DNA of 64,000 bases from Actinophytocola oryzae (GTDB lineage Bacteria > Actinomycetota > Actinomycetes > Mycobacteriales > Pseudonocardiaceae). The notes under the pieces are model-generated. The model was not told where the DNA came from. It made no database searches and saw only the letters and a program-made list of their open reading frames with translations. A program made the translations under genes and the position numbers. Shown one piece after another: positions 1 to 8,992 of the stretch; the stretch's first letter is position 1, and every line of letters begins with the position of its first letter. The stretch lies in the NCBI RefSeq assembly GCF_004364325.1, contig NZ_SOCP01000014.1, positions 182,359 through 246,358 of the forward strand, given 5' to 3'.

Positions 1-1
1 C

Positions 2-211
2 ATCGCCGACCGGGTCGCCGCGACCACCTCGGCGGCCCTGCTGTCCGTGATCGCCGAGGGCGGCGCGGACCGAATGCGCGTGTGCGACGCCGAGGGCTGC
101 CAGAACGCCTTCGTGGACCTCTCCCGCAACGGGTCACGCCGCTTCTGCAGCTCCCGTGCCTGCGGGAACCGCACGCACGCCGCCGCCTACCGGGCCCGCC
201 GACGCGAGTAG
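2..211 (+). CDS. CGNR zinc-finger protein, C-terminal part (cut by window edge)
   Basis: Only the last 69 codons are present; the frame is open from the first bases and stops at TAG 209-211. The end carries two cysteine pairs in the order CDAEGC and CSSRAC, followed directly by GNR and an arginine-rich tail. This is the C-terminal zinc-binding motif of the CGNR (ABATE/DUF1470) family, which are about 180-200 residue presumed DNA-binding regulators common in actinomycetes. The N-terminal domain lies outside the window, so its target cannot be judged. Confidence 0.85.
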   Translation: MADRVAATTSAALLSVIAEGGADRMRVCDAEGCQNAFVDLSRNGSRRFCSSRACGNRTHAAAYRARRRE

Positions 212-392
212 CAGCGGTCGACGACGTGTGGTGCGCGCGAGAGCCCTGTCCACACACTCGACGAAGCCGGCGGATGGCTGCTTTTGGCATTCCGTTCCAC
301 GCCTGGCCGTCGGAGGTGGGGCCCGTGGAAATAATTCCGCTCCGCGATCGTTCTCACAGTCCAAGGTCGCGTACGGACGAGTGGAGCGGTGA

Positions 393-1496
393 GTGTCGGA
401 ACCACGTGTGGCAGCCGCGCCGGCTGAGCGGGTGCGAACGCTGGAGTTGTTCTTCGACCTGGTCTTCGTGTTCACGATCACCCAGGTCGCGGCGGTGCTC
501 ACCGCGGCGCCGGACGGGACGGGGCTGTTCAGGACGGTCGTGCTGCTCGGGCTCGTCTGGTGGATGTACGGCGGGTACGCGTGGCTCACCAACTCGCTCG
601 ACCTCGAGCGGACCGGGCCGCGGCTACTGCTGCTCACCGGCATGGCCGCGTACTTCGTCATGTCGCTCGCGGTGCCCAGGTTCTTCGACGACGGGCCGTT
701 CGGGCTCGTCATGGGCCTGGCCTACCTGGTCGTCGTGGTGGTGCACGCGGTGGGCTTCCTCGGCACGTCGGGCCGCGCCGGCATCGCGCGGATCGGGCCG
801 GTGAACGTGCTCGGCGCGCTGCTCGTCGTGACCGCGGGGATCGTGCCACCGGACGCGCGTGTGTGGGTGCTGCTCGGGGCGGTCGCGGTGGCGTGGTCAT
901 CGCCTGCCCTGGTGGGAATCGGCGGGTTCGCCGTCGGTGCGGGGCACTTCGTCGAGCGTCACGGGCTCGCCCTGATCATCCTGCTCGGCGAGTCGATCAT
1001 CGCGGTCGGGACCGCGGCGTCCCACGACGGGCACGTGCTGACCATGATCGCGGGTCCGCTGCTCGCGCTCGCGGTCAGCGCGAGCCTGTGGTGGCTGTAC
1101 TTCGACCGCGAGGAACGGGACAGCGAGGCGCTGCTCGACGAGATGCCGCCCGACCGGCGTGGCCGCGCCGCGCTGGCGTCGTTCGGCCACTCGTACCTGG
1201 TGATCATCGCCGGGGTGACGGTGGCCGCGGTCGGCATGAAGAAGGCGGTCACCTACCTCGACGAGCCGCTGCACGGCCTTGCGCTGTGGCTGATGCCGCT
1301 CGGCGTGGCCGGCTGTCTGGTCGGCCTCGCGCTCTTCCACCGCGCCCTCACCCCGAGCTGGCCATGGCGCAGGCTCGTCGCGGCGGCCGCGGTGCTGCTG
1401 TGCGTGCCCGCCGGGCTCGTCGGCGGTTGGCTCATGCTCGCCGTCGCCGTGGTCGTGCTCGGCGCGCTGATCGGCGGCGAGCGCGGCCGGGGGTAG
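393..1496 (+). CDS. LtrA-family membrane protein
   Basis: A 367-residue polytopic membrane protein. The N-terminal stretch ELFFDLVFVFTITQ (about residues 18-31) is the signature of the low-temperature-requirement A family (PF06772). About nine to ten hydrophobic segments follow, and a second family motif, ILLGESIIAVG, sits near residue 195. The family is known from a Listeria cold-growth mutant, but its biochemical role is unsettled. The chosen GTG start has GGAG seven bases upstream and places the family motif at the usual distance from the N-terminus. It is a monocistronic gene converging with the DUF1080 enzyme gene. Confidence 0.88.
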   Translation: MSEPRVAAAPAERVRTLELFFDLVFVFTITQVAAVLTAAPDGTGLFRTVVLLGLVWWMYGGYAWLTNSLDLERTGPRLLLLTGMAAYFVMSLAVPRFFDDGPFGLVMGLAYLVVVVVHAVGFLGTSGRAGIARIGPVNVLGALLVVTAGIVPPDARVWVLLGAVAVAWSSPALVGIGGFAVGAGHFVERHGLALIILLGESIIAVGTAASHDGHVLTMIAGPLLALAVSASLWWLYFDREERDSEALLDEMPPDRRGRAALASFGHSYLVIIAGVTVAAVGMKKAVTYLDEPLHGLALWLMPLGVAGCLVGLALFHRALTPSWPWRRLVAAAAVLLCVPAGLVGGWLMLAVAVVVLGALIGGERGRG

Positions 1497-1535
1497 CGGG
1501 CGGCGCACTCGCCGTCGCTGGTCCGCCGGCGTGGC

Positions 1536-4499
1536 TCAGAGGCGTTCTATCCAGATGTTGCGGAACCGGGGGTTGGCGCCGGGATCGCCGTGGTCCTGGA
1601 GCTTGACGTGGCCGGGCGCGGGCGTTTCCGGTCTGCCCGCGCCGGTGGGGCCGTCGACGGGGACGTCGTCGTGCACCAGCATTCCGTTCCACCGGACGGT
1701 GATCCGCGCGTTCTCGACCTTGGTGCCGCTGCTGTCGAAGCGGGCCGCGTGGAACTCGAGGTCGTAGGTCTGCCAGGTGCCCGGCGGAGTGGCCGCGTTC
1801 ACGTCCGGCGCCTTCTTCCGGTAGATCGCGCCTGCCGAGTCGAACACCGGTGGCAGGCCGTAGGACTCCAGCACCTGCAGCTCGTAGCTCTCCTGGATGT
1901 ACACGCCACTGTTGCCGCGTGCCTGGCCCGTGACCTCCGGCGGGTAGTCCGGCTCAAGCCACTCGACGTGCATCCGGAAGTCGCCGTAGGTGTCCTTCGT
2001 GCGGATGTCGCCGCCGCTCGACTCCACCGAGCCGTCCGCGACGGGCCACGTCGCCGGGCCGCCTGCCGTCGACTCCCAGGCGTCCAGGTTGTCGCCGTCG
2101 AACAGGGTCTCCCGGGTCGACGGGGTGACGGTGAGCTTGTCCAGGTTCACGTGTCCGGTGTCGGTCGGGTCGTACGCGTAGGTGATGGTGTTCGCGCCCG
2201 GGTTGAGCGTCACCGTCTCCACGTGGGTCGCCCACGTGTCCCAGCCGACCGTGCTGGCCAGCCAGATCTGCTTCTGCTTCACGCCGTTGACGTACAGGCT
2301 CATCGACCTGGGGAGGGGGTTCGGGTCGGAGTTCTGTCCGTTCGCGTACCGCAGTGCGAGGTCGTACGTGCCTGCGCTGCCCGCGCGCACCGAGAACCTG
2401 GTGCTGGTGCCCGGAGCCCAGTTGTGGTCGACGAAACCGGCGCCGGAGTAGCCGGTGTGGTTGGTGTTCCACGCGGTACCGCCTGCCAGTGCGGCGGACT
2501 CGGCCTCGTACTCCGGGGGCGCCGTGGTGCCGTCGGGCAGCCGGTTGAGCGTGTACCACGCCTCGGTGCTCCACAGCTCCTCGCCGGATGCCGAGTCGAA
2601 CGGCCGAGGTGAGTGCACGTACACCACGCGGCCCGGCTTCAGCCCTGCCACCCGCAGTGTCACCTTCCTGTGGTCCGGCGACAGCGTCGCCGAGGTGACG
2701 CCGAGGGTCTCCTGGTCGACCTTCGGGCCGCCGTACTGCGGGGTGGGTACGTACCGCCACTGTTCGGCCTCGTACTTCGCGACGAGGTCCCGCGCGGTCT
2801 CGTCGGACAGCGGCTGGGTGTACTCGAGTTCGAAGCCGCCGTCGACCGCGCGCATGGCGTGGATGTCGAACGCGTTGGTGCCGTTGAGGGTCAGCTTCTG
2901 CAGGCCGTATTTGAGCTTGCCGGTCTGGCCCCAGTTGCCGTCCGCGCCGATGCCGCCCGTGTAGATCGCGCCGTCCGGACCGAGGCTGATCCGGCTGACC
3001 CCGGACTCCAGTCCCTGCGTCATGCGGAACACCGCGCCCTGGTACTCGCCGCCGACCTTCTCCAGGTACGCGCGTTGCAGGCCGCCGTAGGTGACGTCGC
3101 CGAAGACCATCTGGCCCCTGAACACGCCGTCGGGCAACACGATCGGATTGCTCGGCGAGTTGGAGATCTCGCCGTGCGGCAGCCAGAGCACGGGTTCGGT
3201 CACCGGCTCGCTGTCGTACGGGCCGTCCGGGTTCATGTGGTGGTTGTAGAAGGCGCCCTGCCTGATGCGCACCAACTTCGACGCGGGCACGTACATGCCC
3301 TGGTTGTCGGTGACGAAGACGTCGCCTTCCGGACCCCAGCCGATGCCGTGCGGTGTGCGCAGCCCACCGGCCACGACGGACACCTCGCCGGTGTCCTTGT
3401 CGACCCTGAGGCTGGTGCCGCGGTTGGGCGCGGGCTGCGGGTCGGCGGTCGTGCCGCCGTGGTTCATGGCGATGCCGAGGTTGACGTAGAAGTACCCGTC
3501 CTCGTAGAGCATGCCGAACGCGAACTCGTGGTAGTTGCCGCTGAACGGCCAGGTCGCGACCCTGCGGTACTCGTCGGTGACCTCGTCGCCGTCGTTGTCC
3601 ACGAGCGCGGTCAGGCCGGGTTTCTCGGACACGTAGATGGTGCCGTCGACGTACTTGAGCCCCATCGGCTCCTGGAGGTCGGTCGCGATCCGTTTCGTGG
3701 TCACCCTGGACGGGTCGGTGTTCCCGGTGACGCCGTCGACCAGGTACACCTCGCCGATCACGGACTCCTGGGCGCCGCCCCAGGTGGCGATGGCCAGGCG
3801 GCCGTCCGGCAGCCAGTCCATGCCGGTCACCTGCGGCTCGAAACCGGCGGGCCGCAGGTTCGTCAGCGTGTAGTCCGGGTGCACGCCGGTCAGCGGCAGG
3901 CCGTCGCCCGGGGAGTCGGTGACGCCCTCGCACTCCTTGCGGCCGGGCGAGGTGACGCGGGTGACGCCCGCGTCGGTGCTCAGCACGCCGTTCGGCACGA
4001 CGACGAACCCGGCCGCACCCGGCGGTCGCCACTCCAGCTTCAGCGCCTGGTCGAAGTCGCCGTCGAAGTGGTCGATCCGCAGCGCGTGGTAGCCCGTGGC
4101 CAGCTCGGCGGAACCGTCCTTCGGCGTTGCGCCGTGCCTGCCGGGGTGGTCGACCACGGTCGCGCCGTCGAGGAACAGCCTGGCGCCGTCGTCGCTGGTG
4201 AGCCGGAAGTCGTGGGTGCCGGCTGTGGTGATGTCGAGGTAGCCGGTGACCTCGGTGACGAACCTGTCCGTGAGGCCGAAGTCCTCGGCGGTGGACCAGT
4301 CGACCGTCGGCATCAGCTTGTCGATGTTGGGTGTCTGGCCGGGTTTGAGGGTGCAGTAGTCGTCCAGCGGCACCTGCACGTCGAACACCCGCAGGGTCAC
4401 GCCCGGTTCCTGGGGCGGGAGGTCGGGTTGCGCGGAGGCCTGAACGGGGACGACCAGGAACGTGACGACCGCGGCGAGCAGGGCGACGGGCAGCCGCAT
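1536..4499 (-). CDS. secreted multidomain sugar-oxidising/hydrolysing protein: PA14, beta-propeller, CBM, DUF1080
   Basis: A 987-residue exported protein. Residues 1-23 form a signal peptide ending ASA-Q. A PA14-type carbohydrate-binding module follows (about 66-162). Residues about 215-560 form a glucose/sorbosone-dehydrogenase-like beta-propeller with repeated blades such as GMDWLPDGRLAIATWG and PHGIGWGPEGDVFVTD. A CBM6/35-like beta-sandwich starting YEAESAALAGG occupies 661-796, and a DUF1080 domain (3-keto-disaccharide hydrolase family, concanavalin fold) fills 797-987, with GNSGVYIQESYELQVLES. DUF1080 proteins act on 3-keto-glycosides, so the propeller could be the oxidant or a substrate-holding scaffold. 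GAGGAG precedes the ATG. It is transcribed divergently from the M1 peptidase gene. Domain calls are good; the substrate is unknown. Confidence 0.88.
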   Translation of the reverse strand: MRLPVALLAAVVTFLVVPVQASAQPDLPPQEPGVTLRVFDVQVPLDDYCTLKPGQTPNIDKLMPTVDWSTAEDFGLTDRFVTEVTGYLDITTAGTHDFRLTSDDGARLFLDGATVVDHPGRHGATPKDGSAELATGYHALRIDHFDGDFDQALKLEWRPPGAAGFVVVPNGVLSTDAGVTRVTSPGRKECEGVTDSPGDGLPLTGVHPDYTLTNLRPAGFEPQVTGMDWLPDGRLAIATWGGAQESVIGEVYLVDGVTGNTDPSRVTTKRIATDLQEPMGLKYVDGTIYVSEKPGLTALVDNDGDEVTDEYRRVATWPFSGNYHEFAFGMLYEDGYFYVNLGIAMNHGGTTADPQPAPNRGTSLRVDKDTGEVSVVAGGLRTPHGIGWGPEGDVFVTDNQGMYVPASKLVRIRQGAFYNHHMNPDGPYDSEPVTEPVLWLPHGEISNSPSNPIVLPDGVFRGQMVFGDVTYGGLQRAYLEKVGGEYQGAVFRMTQGLESGVSRISLGPDGAIYTGGIGADGNWGQTGKLKYGLQKLTLNGTNAFDIHAMRAVDGGFELEYTQPLSDETARDLVAKYEAEQWRYVPTPQYGGPKVDQETLGVTSATLSPDHRKVTLRVAGLKPGRVVYVHSPRPFDSASGEELWSTEAWYTLNRLPDGTTAPPEYEAESAALAGGTAWNTNHTGYSGAGFVDHNWAPGTSTRFSVRAGSAGTYDLALRYANGQNSDPNPLPRSMSLYVNGVKQKQIWLASTVGWDTWATHVETVTLNPGANTITYAYDPTDTGHVNLDKLTVTPSTRETLFDGDNLDAWESTAGGPATWPVADGSVESSGGDIRTKDTYGDFRMHVEWLEPDYPPEVTGQARGNSGVYIQESYELQVLESYGLPPVFDSAGAIYRKKAPDVNAATPPGTWQTYDLEFHAARFDSSGTKVENARITVRWNGMLVHDDVPVDGPTGAGRPETPAPGHVKLQDHGDPGANPRFRNIWIERL

Positions 4500-4684
4500 G
4501 GGCCCTCTCCTCGGAGACCGGAACGCGCCCCACGCTCCGATGCGCGACGACTGCGTTACTCACAGCAAACGGCAACTTTCGTCGGAGGTCAACCAAAGGC
4601 CGCGTGGAAAAGGGCCGCCCGTCCGGCCCACTGTGGACGTATCGTCTACACGTCCGCACGTCGGTGAGGGTCGAGGGAGATGAC

Positions 4685-6094
4685 ATGGGACGCGTCAGGC
4701 CGTTGATCCTCTGCTGTGCGCTGGCCGTCGGTCTGGTCGCCGCGGCGAACCCCGCGGCGTACGCGACGCCGGGACGGACGCGGTTCACCCCGGGTGCGCC
4801 GGGCGCGGGAGACCCGTACTTCCCCGACATGGGCAACGGCGGCTACGACGTCAGCCACTACGACATCCGGCTCGCGTTCGACCCCGCGACCAAGGCGATC
4901 GCCGCGACCACCACGGTCGTCGCCAGGGCCACGCAGGATCTCTCCCGCTTCGACCTGGACTTCCAGGGGCCGCTGACGATCAGCAGGCTCTCGGTCGACG
5001 GGCGCGGCGCCGCCTTCACCCGCAGTGGCGCGCAGGAGCTGGTGATCACCCCGCCTGGCGGACTGCGGAAGGGGCGAACGTTCACCGTCTCGGTGAGCTA
5101 CGCCGGTGTCCCGCAGAACATCGACGACCCGGCGCTGGGCGTGTCCGGCTGGGTGGCCACGGCCGACGGGGCGGTGGCGCTCAACCAGCCGATCGGCGCG
5201 GCCACCTACTACCCGGTGAACGACACCCCCAACGACAAGGCGACCTACACCCAGACCGTCACCGTGCCACGCGGCCTCACCGTGCTGGCCAACGGGGAAC
5301 CCGGACCGACCACCACGCACGCCGGTCAGACCACCTACCGCTGGACCATGAACCGGCCGATGGCCAGCGAACTGAGCATGATCGCCATCGGCAACTACGA
5401 CGTCACCCGTGGCGTGACGGCCGATGGACTCCCGAACATCACGGCGATCGGCACGTCGATCGACACCAAACCCGGTCAGGGCAAGGTGTTCAACCAGACC
5501 ACGGCACAGGTCGTCCACTGGGAGTCCTCGCTGTACGGGCGGTATCCCTTCGACTCGACCGGTGGGATCATCGGTGACGTGGGCGTCCACTACGCCCTCG
5601 AGACGCAGGGCCGACCCTTCTACGACCAGACCGACAGCGACGTCGACGGCGACCTGCTCGCCCACGAGCTGGGCCACCAGTGGTTCGGCGACAGCCTCAG
5701 TCCGGTGCGCTGGTCGGACATCTGGCTCAACGAGGGGTTCGCCACCTACTCGGAGTGGCTCTACCAGGAGAAGTTCGACGGTGTCCCCGTACAACAGTCC
5801 TTCGCGAAGGCCTACGCCGACGAGGACGACTGGAGCGGCAAGGTCGCCGACCCCGGACGCGACCACATCTTCGACGACCTCGTCTACACCCGCGGCGCCC
5901 TGACCCTGCACGCCCTCCGCATGACGATCGGCGACAACGCCTTCATGCGGCTGCTCAACCAGTGGCCGACCACCTACCGGTACGGCAACGTCTCCACGCG
6001 GACGTTCATCCAGTTCGTCGAACGACTGACCCACCGCGACCTCGGCGCGTTCTTCCGCACCTGGCTCTACCAACCCGGCCAGCCCAGACTCTGA
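4685..6094 (+). CDS. secreted M1-family metallopeptidase (short form)
   Basis: A 469-residue protein with a signal peptide (about 1-28, ending AYA-TP). The zinc site is intact: HELGH at residues 327-331, with the third ligand Glu350 in WLNEGFATY. The exopeptidase position that reads GAMEN in classical aminopeptidases is replaced by GVHYALETQ (about 300-308). The protein ends shortly after the thermolysin-like domain and lacks the large C-terminal ERAP1-type domain, as in the short secreted actinomycete M1 group. The ATG at 4685 is chosen because GGGAG lies just upstream and the signal peptide begins there; the frame is open further upstream without a better start. Confidence 0.9.
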   Translation: MGRVRPLILCCALAVGLVAAANPAAYATPGRTRFTPGAPGAGDPYFPDMGNGGYDVSHYDIRLAFDPATKAIAATTTVVARATQDLSRFDLDFQGPLTISRLSVDGRGAAFTRSGAQELVITPPGGLRKGRTFTVSVSYAGVPQNIDDPALGVSGWVATADGAVALNQPIGAATYYPVNDTPNDKATYTQTVTVPRGLTVLANGEPGPTTTHAGQTTYRWTMNRPMASELSMIAIGNYDVTRGVTADGLPNITAIGTSIDTKPGQGKVFNQTTAQVVHWESSLYGRYPFDSTGGIIGDVGVHYALETQGRPFYDQTDSDVDGDLLAHELGHQWFGDSLSPVRWSDIWLNEGFATYSEWLYQEKFDGVPVQQSFAKAYADEDDWSGKVADPGRDHIFDDLVYTRGALTLHALRMTIGDNAFMRLLNQWPTTYRYGNVSTRTFIQFVERLTHRDLGAFFRTWLYQPGQPRL

Positions 6095-6170
6095 CCGCCG
6101 CACGCCTCCTCACCACTGCCGACCCGACACGCACGGTAGCCGTTCACGAGAGGGTTCACCCGCTCGACGG

Positions 6171-6407
6171 TCAGGGTTGGATGGCTCTGGTCAGCGGCCT
6201 CGTCACCGCCTCTTCGTGGCGGGCTCGGGGCTTGCCGTTGAGTGCTACCAGCCAGATCGCCAGGATGACCGCGCCGATGGAGCCTGTCCACGTGCATGCC
6301 CCGGTGGCACCGGTCACGCCCAGCACCAGCGTGGCACCCAGTAGTGAGCTTGCGGCGACGCCCAGAAACACGACGATGAGTGCTCCTGTGCTGATGTGTG
6401 CTCGCAT
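6171..6407 (-). CDS. small two-helix membrane protein, unknown function
   Basis: A 78-residue protein with two hydrophobic segments (about residues 8-30 and 36-56) separated by a short loop, then a charged tail of arginine, lysine and glutamate. The ATG at 6407 is preferred over an in-frame ATG 33 bases upstream because it has GAGGGAGG eight or so bases before it and starts the hydrophobic pattern cleanly. No family recognised. It sits between the M1 peptidase and glgC; it is downstream of glgC on the same strand with a 58-base gap and could be cotranscribed. Confidence 0.6.
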   Translation of the reverse strand: MRAHISTGALIVVFLGVAASSLLGATLVLGVTGATGACTWTGSIGAVILAIWLVALNGKPRARHEEAVTRPLTRAIQP

Positions 6408-6465
6408 GGCGCCCCCTCCCTCAGGTGTGGCTCCGTCCAACCCGGGATGCCCCGGCGCGACGGGT

Positions 6466-7692
6466 TCAACCGCCCGCGGACGAATCGGCTTCGCGCGGGC
6501 GCAGCAGTCCGTGCGGCGCGGTCGGTGGCAGGTGGGTCCCGGTGGGGACCTCGGCGTCCGCGGCGATCCTGCGGTGGGCGCCGATCAGCACGGGGTTCGT
6601 GGCGCGTGGTGACCCGACGTGCGCACCCCGGCCCACCGTCACTCCTTCGCTGAGTACCGACTTGGCGACGGAGGCCCCCGACCGCACGGTGACGTCGCCC
6701 ATGAGCACGCTGTGACGCACCTCGGCGCCGCGTTCGACGACGGCCCCGGGGCCGATGACGCTGTTGACCACCGTGCCCGCCACCCGCGAACCGGGCGAGA
6801 GCCAGGCGCGGTCCAGCTTCGCTTGTCCGTTCACCCTGGCGGGCGCGCGTGACGGCATCGACGTCAACATCGCCCACGACGGATCGTCCATCCGCATCTT
6901 CGGGCGGTCCGCGAGCAGGTCGAGGTTCCCCGCGAGGTAGGCGGCCGGGGTGCCCAGGTCACGCCAGTAGCCGTCGTGGTCGACCGAGGACACGCTGCCG
7001 GCCTCGATCATCCTCGGCAGGAGGCGTTCGCCGTAGTCACCCAGATTCTCGCCGGACCTGGACAGCTCGCGCAGGTGGTTGCCCAGTGCCTTCGGCTGGT
7101 AGAGGAAGACCTCGGTGCTCACCTGCCTGCCGTCCGGGGAGTCCGGTTTGTAGGCCACGTCGCGCACCCGGTCGCCGTCGGTGTGCACGAGCATGTACCT
7201 GGACGCGTCCTCGCCGGGCGGCAGCGTGGTCGTGACCAGGGTGGCGTCCACCCCGCCGTCCACATGAGCCTCGACGGCCCCGCGGTAGTCGAACCTGAAC
7301 AGGTGATCGGCACTGCAGACCAGGACCACATCGGGCTCGGCGGCCTCGATGATCGACCAGTTCTCGGCCAGGGCGTCGGCATTCCCACCCGCGAAGCCGT
7401 CCTGGCCCTCACCCTGGAACGGCGGCAGGATCCGGAAGCCGCCCCTGGTCCGGTCGAGGTCCCACGGTCGCCCGTTGGCCAGGTGCTCGTTGAGCAGGTG
7501 CGGCTCGTACTGCTGCAACACCCACACCTCGGTCAGTCCACTGTGGGCAGCGTTGGACAGGGAGATGTCGATCAACCGGTAGTGGCCGCCGACCGGAAGG
7601 GACGGCTTGGCGCGCCCCTCGGTCAACGGCCCGAGCCGAGAGCCCTTCCCGCCGGCGAGCACGATGCACAGGACCCGCGGCGGACGCGTCAT
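6466..7692 (-). CDS. glgC: glucose-1-phosphate adenylyltransferase
   Basis: Makes ADP-glucose from ATP and glucose-1-phosphate, the committed step of bacterial glycogen synthesis. The 408-residue protein begins with the nucleotidyltransferase signature LAGGKGSRLGPLTEGRAKPS, then GGHYRLIDISLSN, and ends in a left-handed beta-helix region (NSVIGPGAVVERGAEV onward) typical of GlgC. Length matches the family (about 405-410). The ATG at 7692 is chosen because GGAG lies nine bases upstream; in-frame ATGs at 7701 and 7716 have no better site. No other glg gene is in the window. The GH13 enzyme at 45.1 kb is a possible functional partner in alpha-glucan metabolism, but it is distant. Confidence 0.92.
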   Translation of the reverse strand: MTRPPRVLCIVLAGGKGSRLGPLTEGRAKPSLPVGGHYRLIDISLSNAAHSGLTEVWVLQQYEPHLLNEHLANGRPWDLDRTRGGFRILPPFQGEGQDGFAGGNADALAENWSIIEAAEPDVVLVCSADHLFRFDYRGAVEAHVDGGVDATLVTTTLPPGEDASRYMLVHTDGDRVRDVAYKPDSPDGRQVSTEVFLYQPKALGNHLRELSRSGENLGDYGERLLPRMIEAGSVSSVDHDGYWRDLGTPAAYLAGNLDLLADRPKMRMDDPSWAMLTSMPSRAPARVNGQAKLDRAWLSPGSRVAGTVVNSVIGPGAVVERGAEVRHSVLMGDVTVRSGASVAKSVLSEGVTVGRGAHVGSPRATNPVLIGAHRRIAADAEVPTGTHLPPTAPHGLLRPREADSSAGG

Positions 7693-7771
7693 CGACACCA
7701 TCTCCACACTCTGCACGACGGTGTCGTGATCCGCTCATCGGGCAGGAGCGGGTGCGGTGTCGGCGTCGGTA

Positions 7772-8320
7772 CTACGAGGTGATCGGCCCGAGCAGGTAGT
7801 TGCCCGGGGCGTCGGGGTCCTCGCTGAGGTAGAAGTCGGAGACGGCCTGGCGGAACTCGGGGTGGCTGATCACGCCGTCGCCGTCGAGGTCCAGCCTCCT
7901 GAACGCCTCGCGGGAGTGGTCCGGGGAGACTCCGAGTGCCTCGTACATGCGCACGTACTCGTCGAAGTCGAGAATGCCGTCCTTGTTGGTGTCCAGGGCC
8001 CTCATCACCGCGTCGGCGATGGCCATGATCGCGTCCTCGAAGTACTCGGGGGTGGTGACGTTGACCCGCATGACGGTGACGAACTCGTCGCGGGAGATCC
8101 TGCCGTCGCCGCCGGTGTCGCCGTGCTCGAGCAGCAGTTGCCACAGCAGGCCGAACGCGTCGTGGATGGCGGTGATGGCGACCTGGTCGTCGGCCCGGGC
8201 CACCTGCGCGAAGACGTGGGCCGTTGCCTCGAGGTCGTCCTGCGTGAGGCTGCCGTCCTCGTCCAGGTCGAACCAGTCGAAGACGATGCTGAACTTCTGG
8301 TGCTTCAACGCACTGGTCAT
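7772..8320 (-). CDS. EF-hand calcium-binding protein (calerythrin-like)
   Basis: A 182-residue soluble protein with four EF-hand loops: residues 18-29 (DLDEDGSLTQDD), 68-79 (DTGGDGRISRDE), 110-121 (DTNKDGILDFDE) and 144-155 (DLDGDGVISHPE). Three end in the canonical bidentate Glu; the first ends in Asp. The second has Gly at loop position 3, so it may bind weakly. Size and spacing match calerythrin and the sarcoplasmic calcium-binding proteins, which buffer or sense calcium. No signal peptide, so it is cytoplasmic. AGGGGA precedes the ATG. It lies 79 bases upstream of glgC on the same strand, so cotranscription is possible. Confidence 0.9.
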   Translation of the reverse strand: MTSALKHQKFSIVFDWFDLDEDGSLTQDDLEATAHVFAQVARADDQVAITAIHDAFGLLWQLLLEHGDTGGDGRISRDEFVTVMRVNVTTPEYFEDAIMAIADAVMRALDTNKDGILDFDEYVRMYEALGVSPDHSREAFRRLDLDGDGVISHPEFRQAVSDFYLSEDPDAPGNYLLGPITS

Positions 8321-8602
8321 TCGTGGGTCCCCTGGGTTCGCGCGACGCGCCCACCACGGCGATCGGCGCTACACCGACGGACTCTACGACCGCCCGCGCC
8401 CCGTTGACTGTCCACATCGGATCGTTTCACCACACCGGGTGAATTCCGGGGCTGCCGCCGCGCACACCGCGGTTCGCCTTCTGTCCGACGGCCCGCCCGG
8501 CCCGACCAGACCGGTGACTTCGCCGCCCTGTGGTGCAGCCACGCCACCAGGGCGGTCGTTCTGGTCACCGACGCGCTTCCCGGTGGTTTCGACGACCTGC
8601 TG

Positions 8603-8992
8603 TCACGACGCTTCGCAACTGCCGCAAAGGTGCAGCGCGTTCCGCTGGGGGTCCCGGGCGGGGTCGATCCATGGAGGTGGGATGCCGTCGATCATGCGTG
8701 CCGTCCACTCACCCTGGTGGACCAGCGTGTGGTGGTAGCCGCACAGCAGCGCGGTGTTGTCGATCGACGTCGCCCCGCCGTCGGACCAGTGCACGAGATG
8801 GTGGGCGTCGCACCACTCGGGTGGGCGGTCGCAGCCCGGCGCGACGCAGCCCCGGTCGCGCGCGATCAACGCCCGTCGCAGCGGGCCGACGGCCAGCCGC
8901 GAGTATCGCAGCCGGCCGACCGCGTTGGAGAACCATGGAGAGGTGCCGTCGCAAACCGACCGGCTATGTTCTGTAGAGCATGGACACGGCAC
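8603..8992 (-). pseudogene. C-terminal HNH remnant of a DUF222/13E12-type endonuclease
   Basis: Residues about 38-95 match the HNH module that ends DUF222 proteins: RRALIARDRGCVAPGCDRP, then CDAHHLVHWSDGG, then DNTALLCGYHHTLVHQGEW. The zinc cysteines and HH pair are intact. The DUF222 domain that normally precedes it (about 300 residues) is absent, and the first 30 residues of the frame look non-homologous. The bases that should encode DUF222 are occupied by the start of the next, divergent gene. This looks like a truncated gene rather than a stand-alone nuclease. Confidence 0.7.

Noticed and set aside
2613..4667. A 684-codon open frame on the plus strand
   Set aside because: Antisense to the PA14-propeller-DUF1080 gene, with valine/arginine-rich shadow composition and no motif.
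8480..8640. A plus-strand frame reading DFAALWCSHATRAVVLVTDA
   Set aside because: It looks coding for about 40 residues but has no start, and it continues antisense through the HNH remnant. Too short to call a gene fragment.
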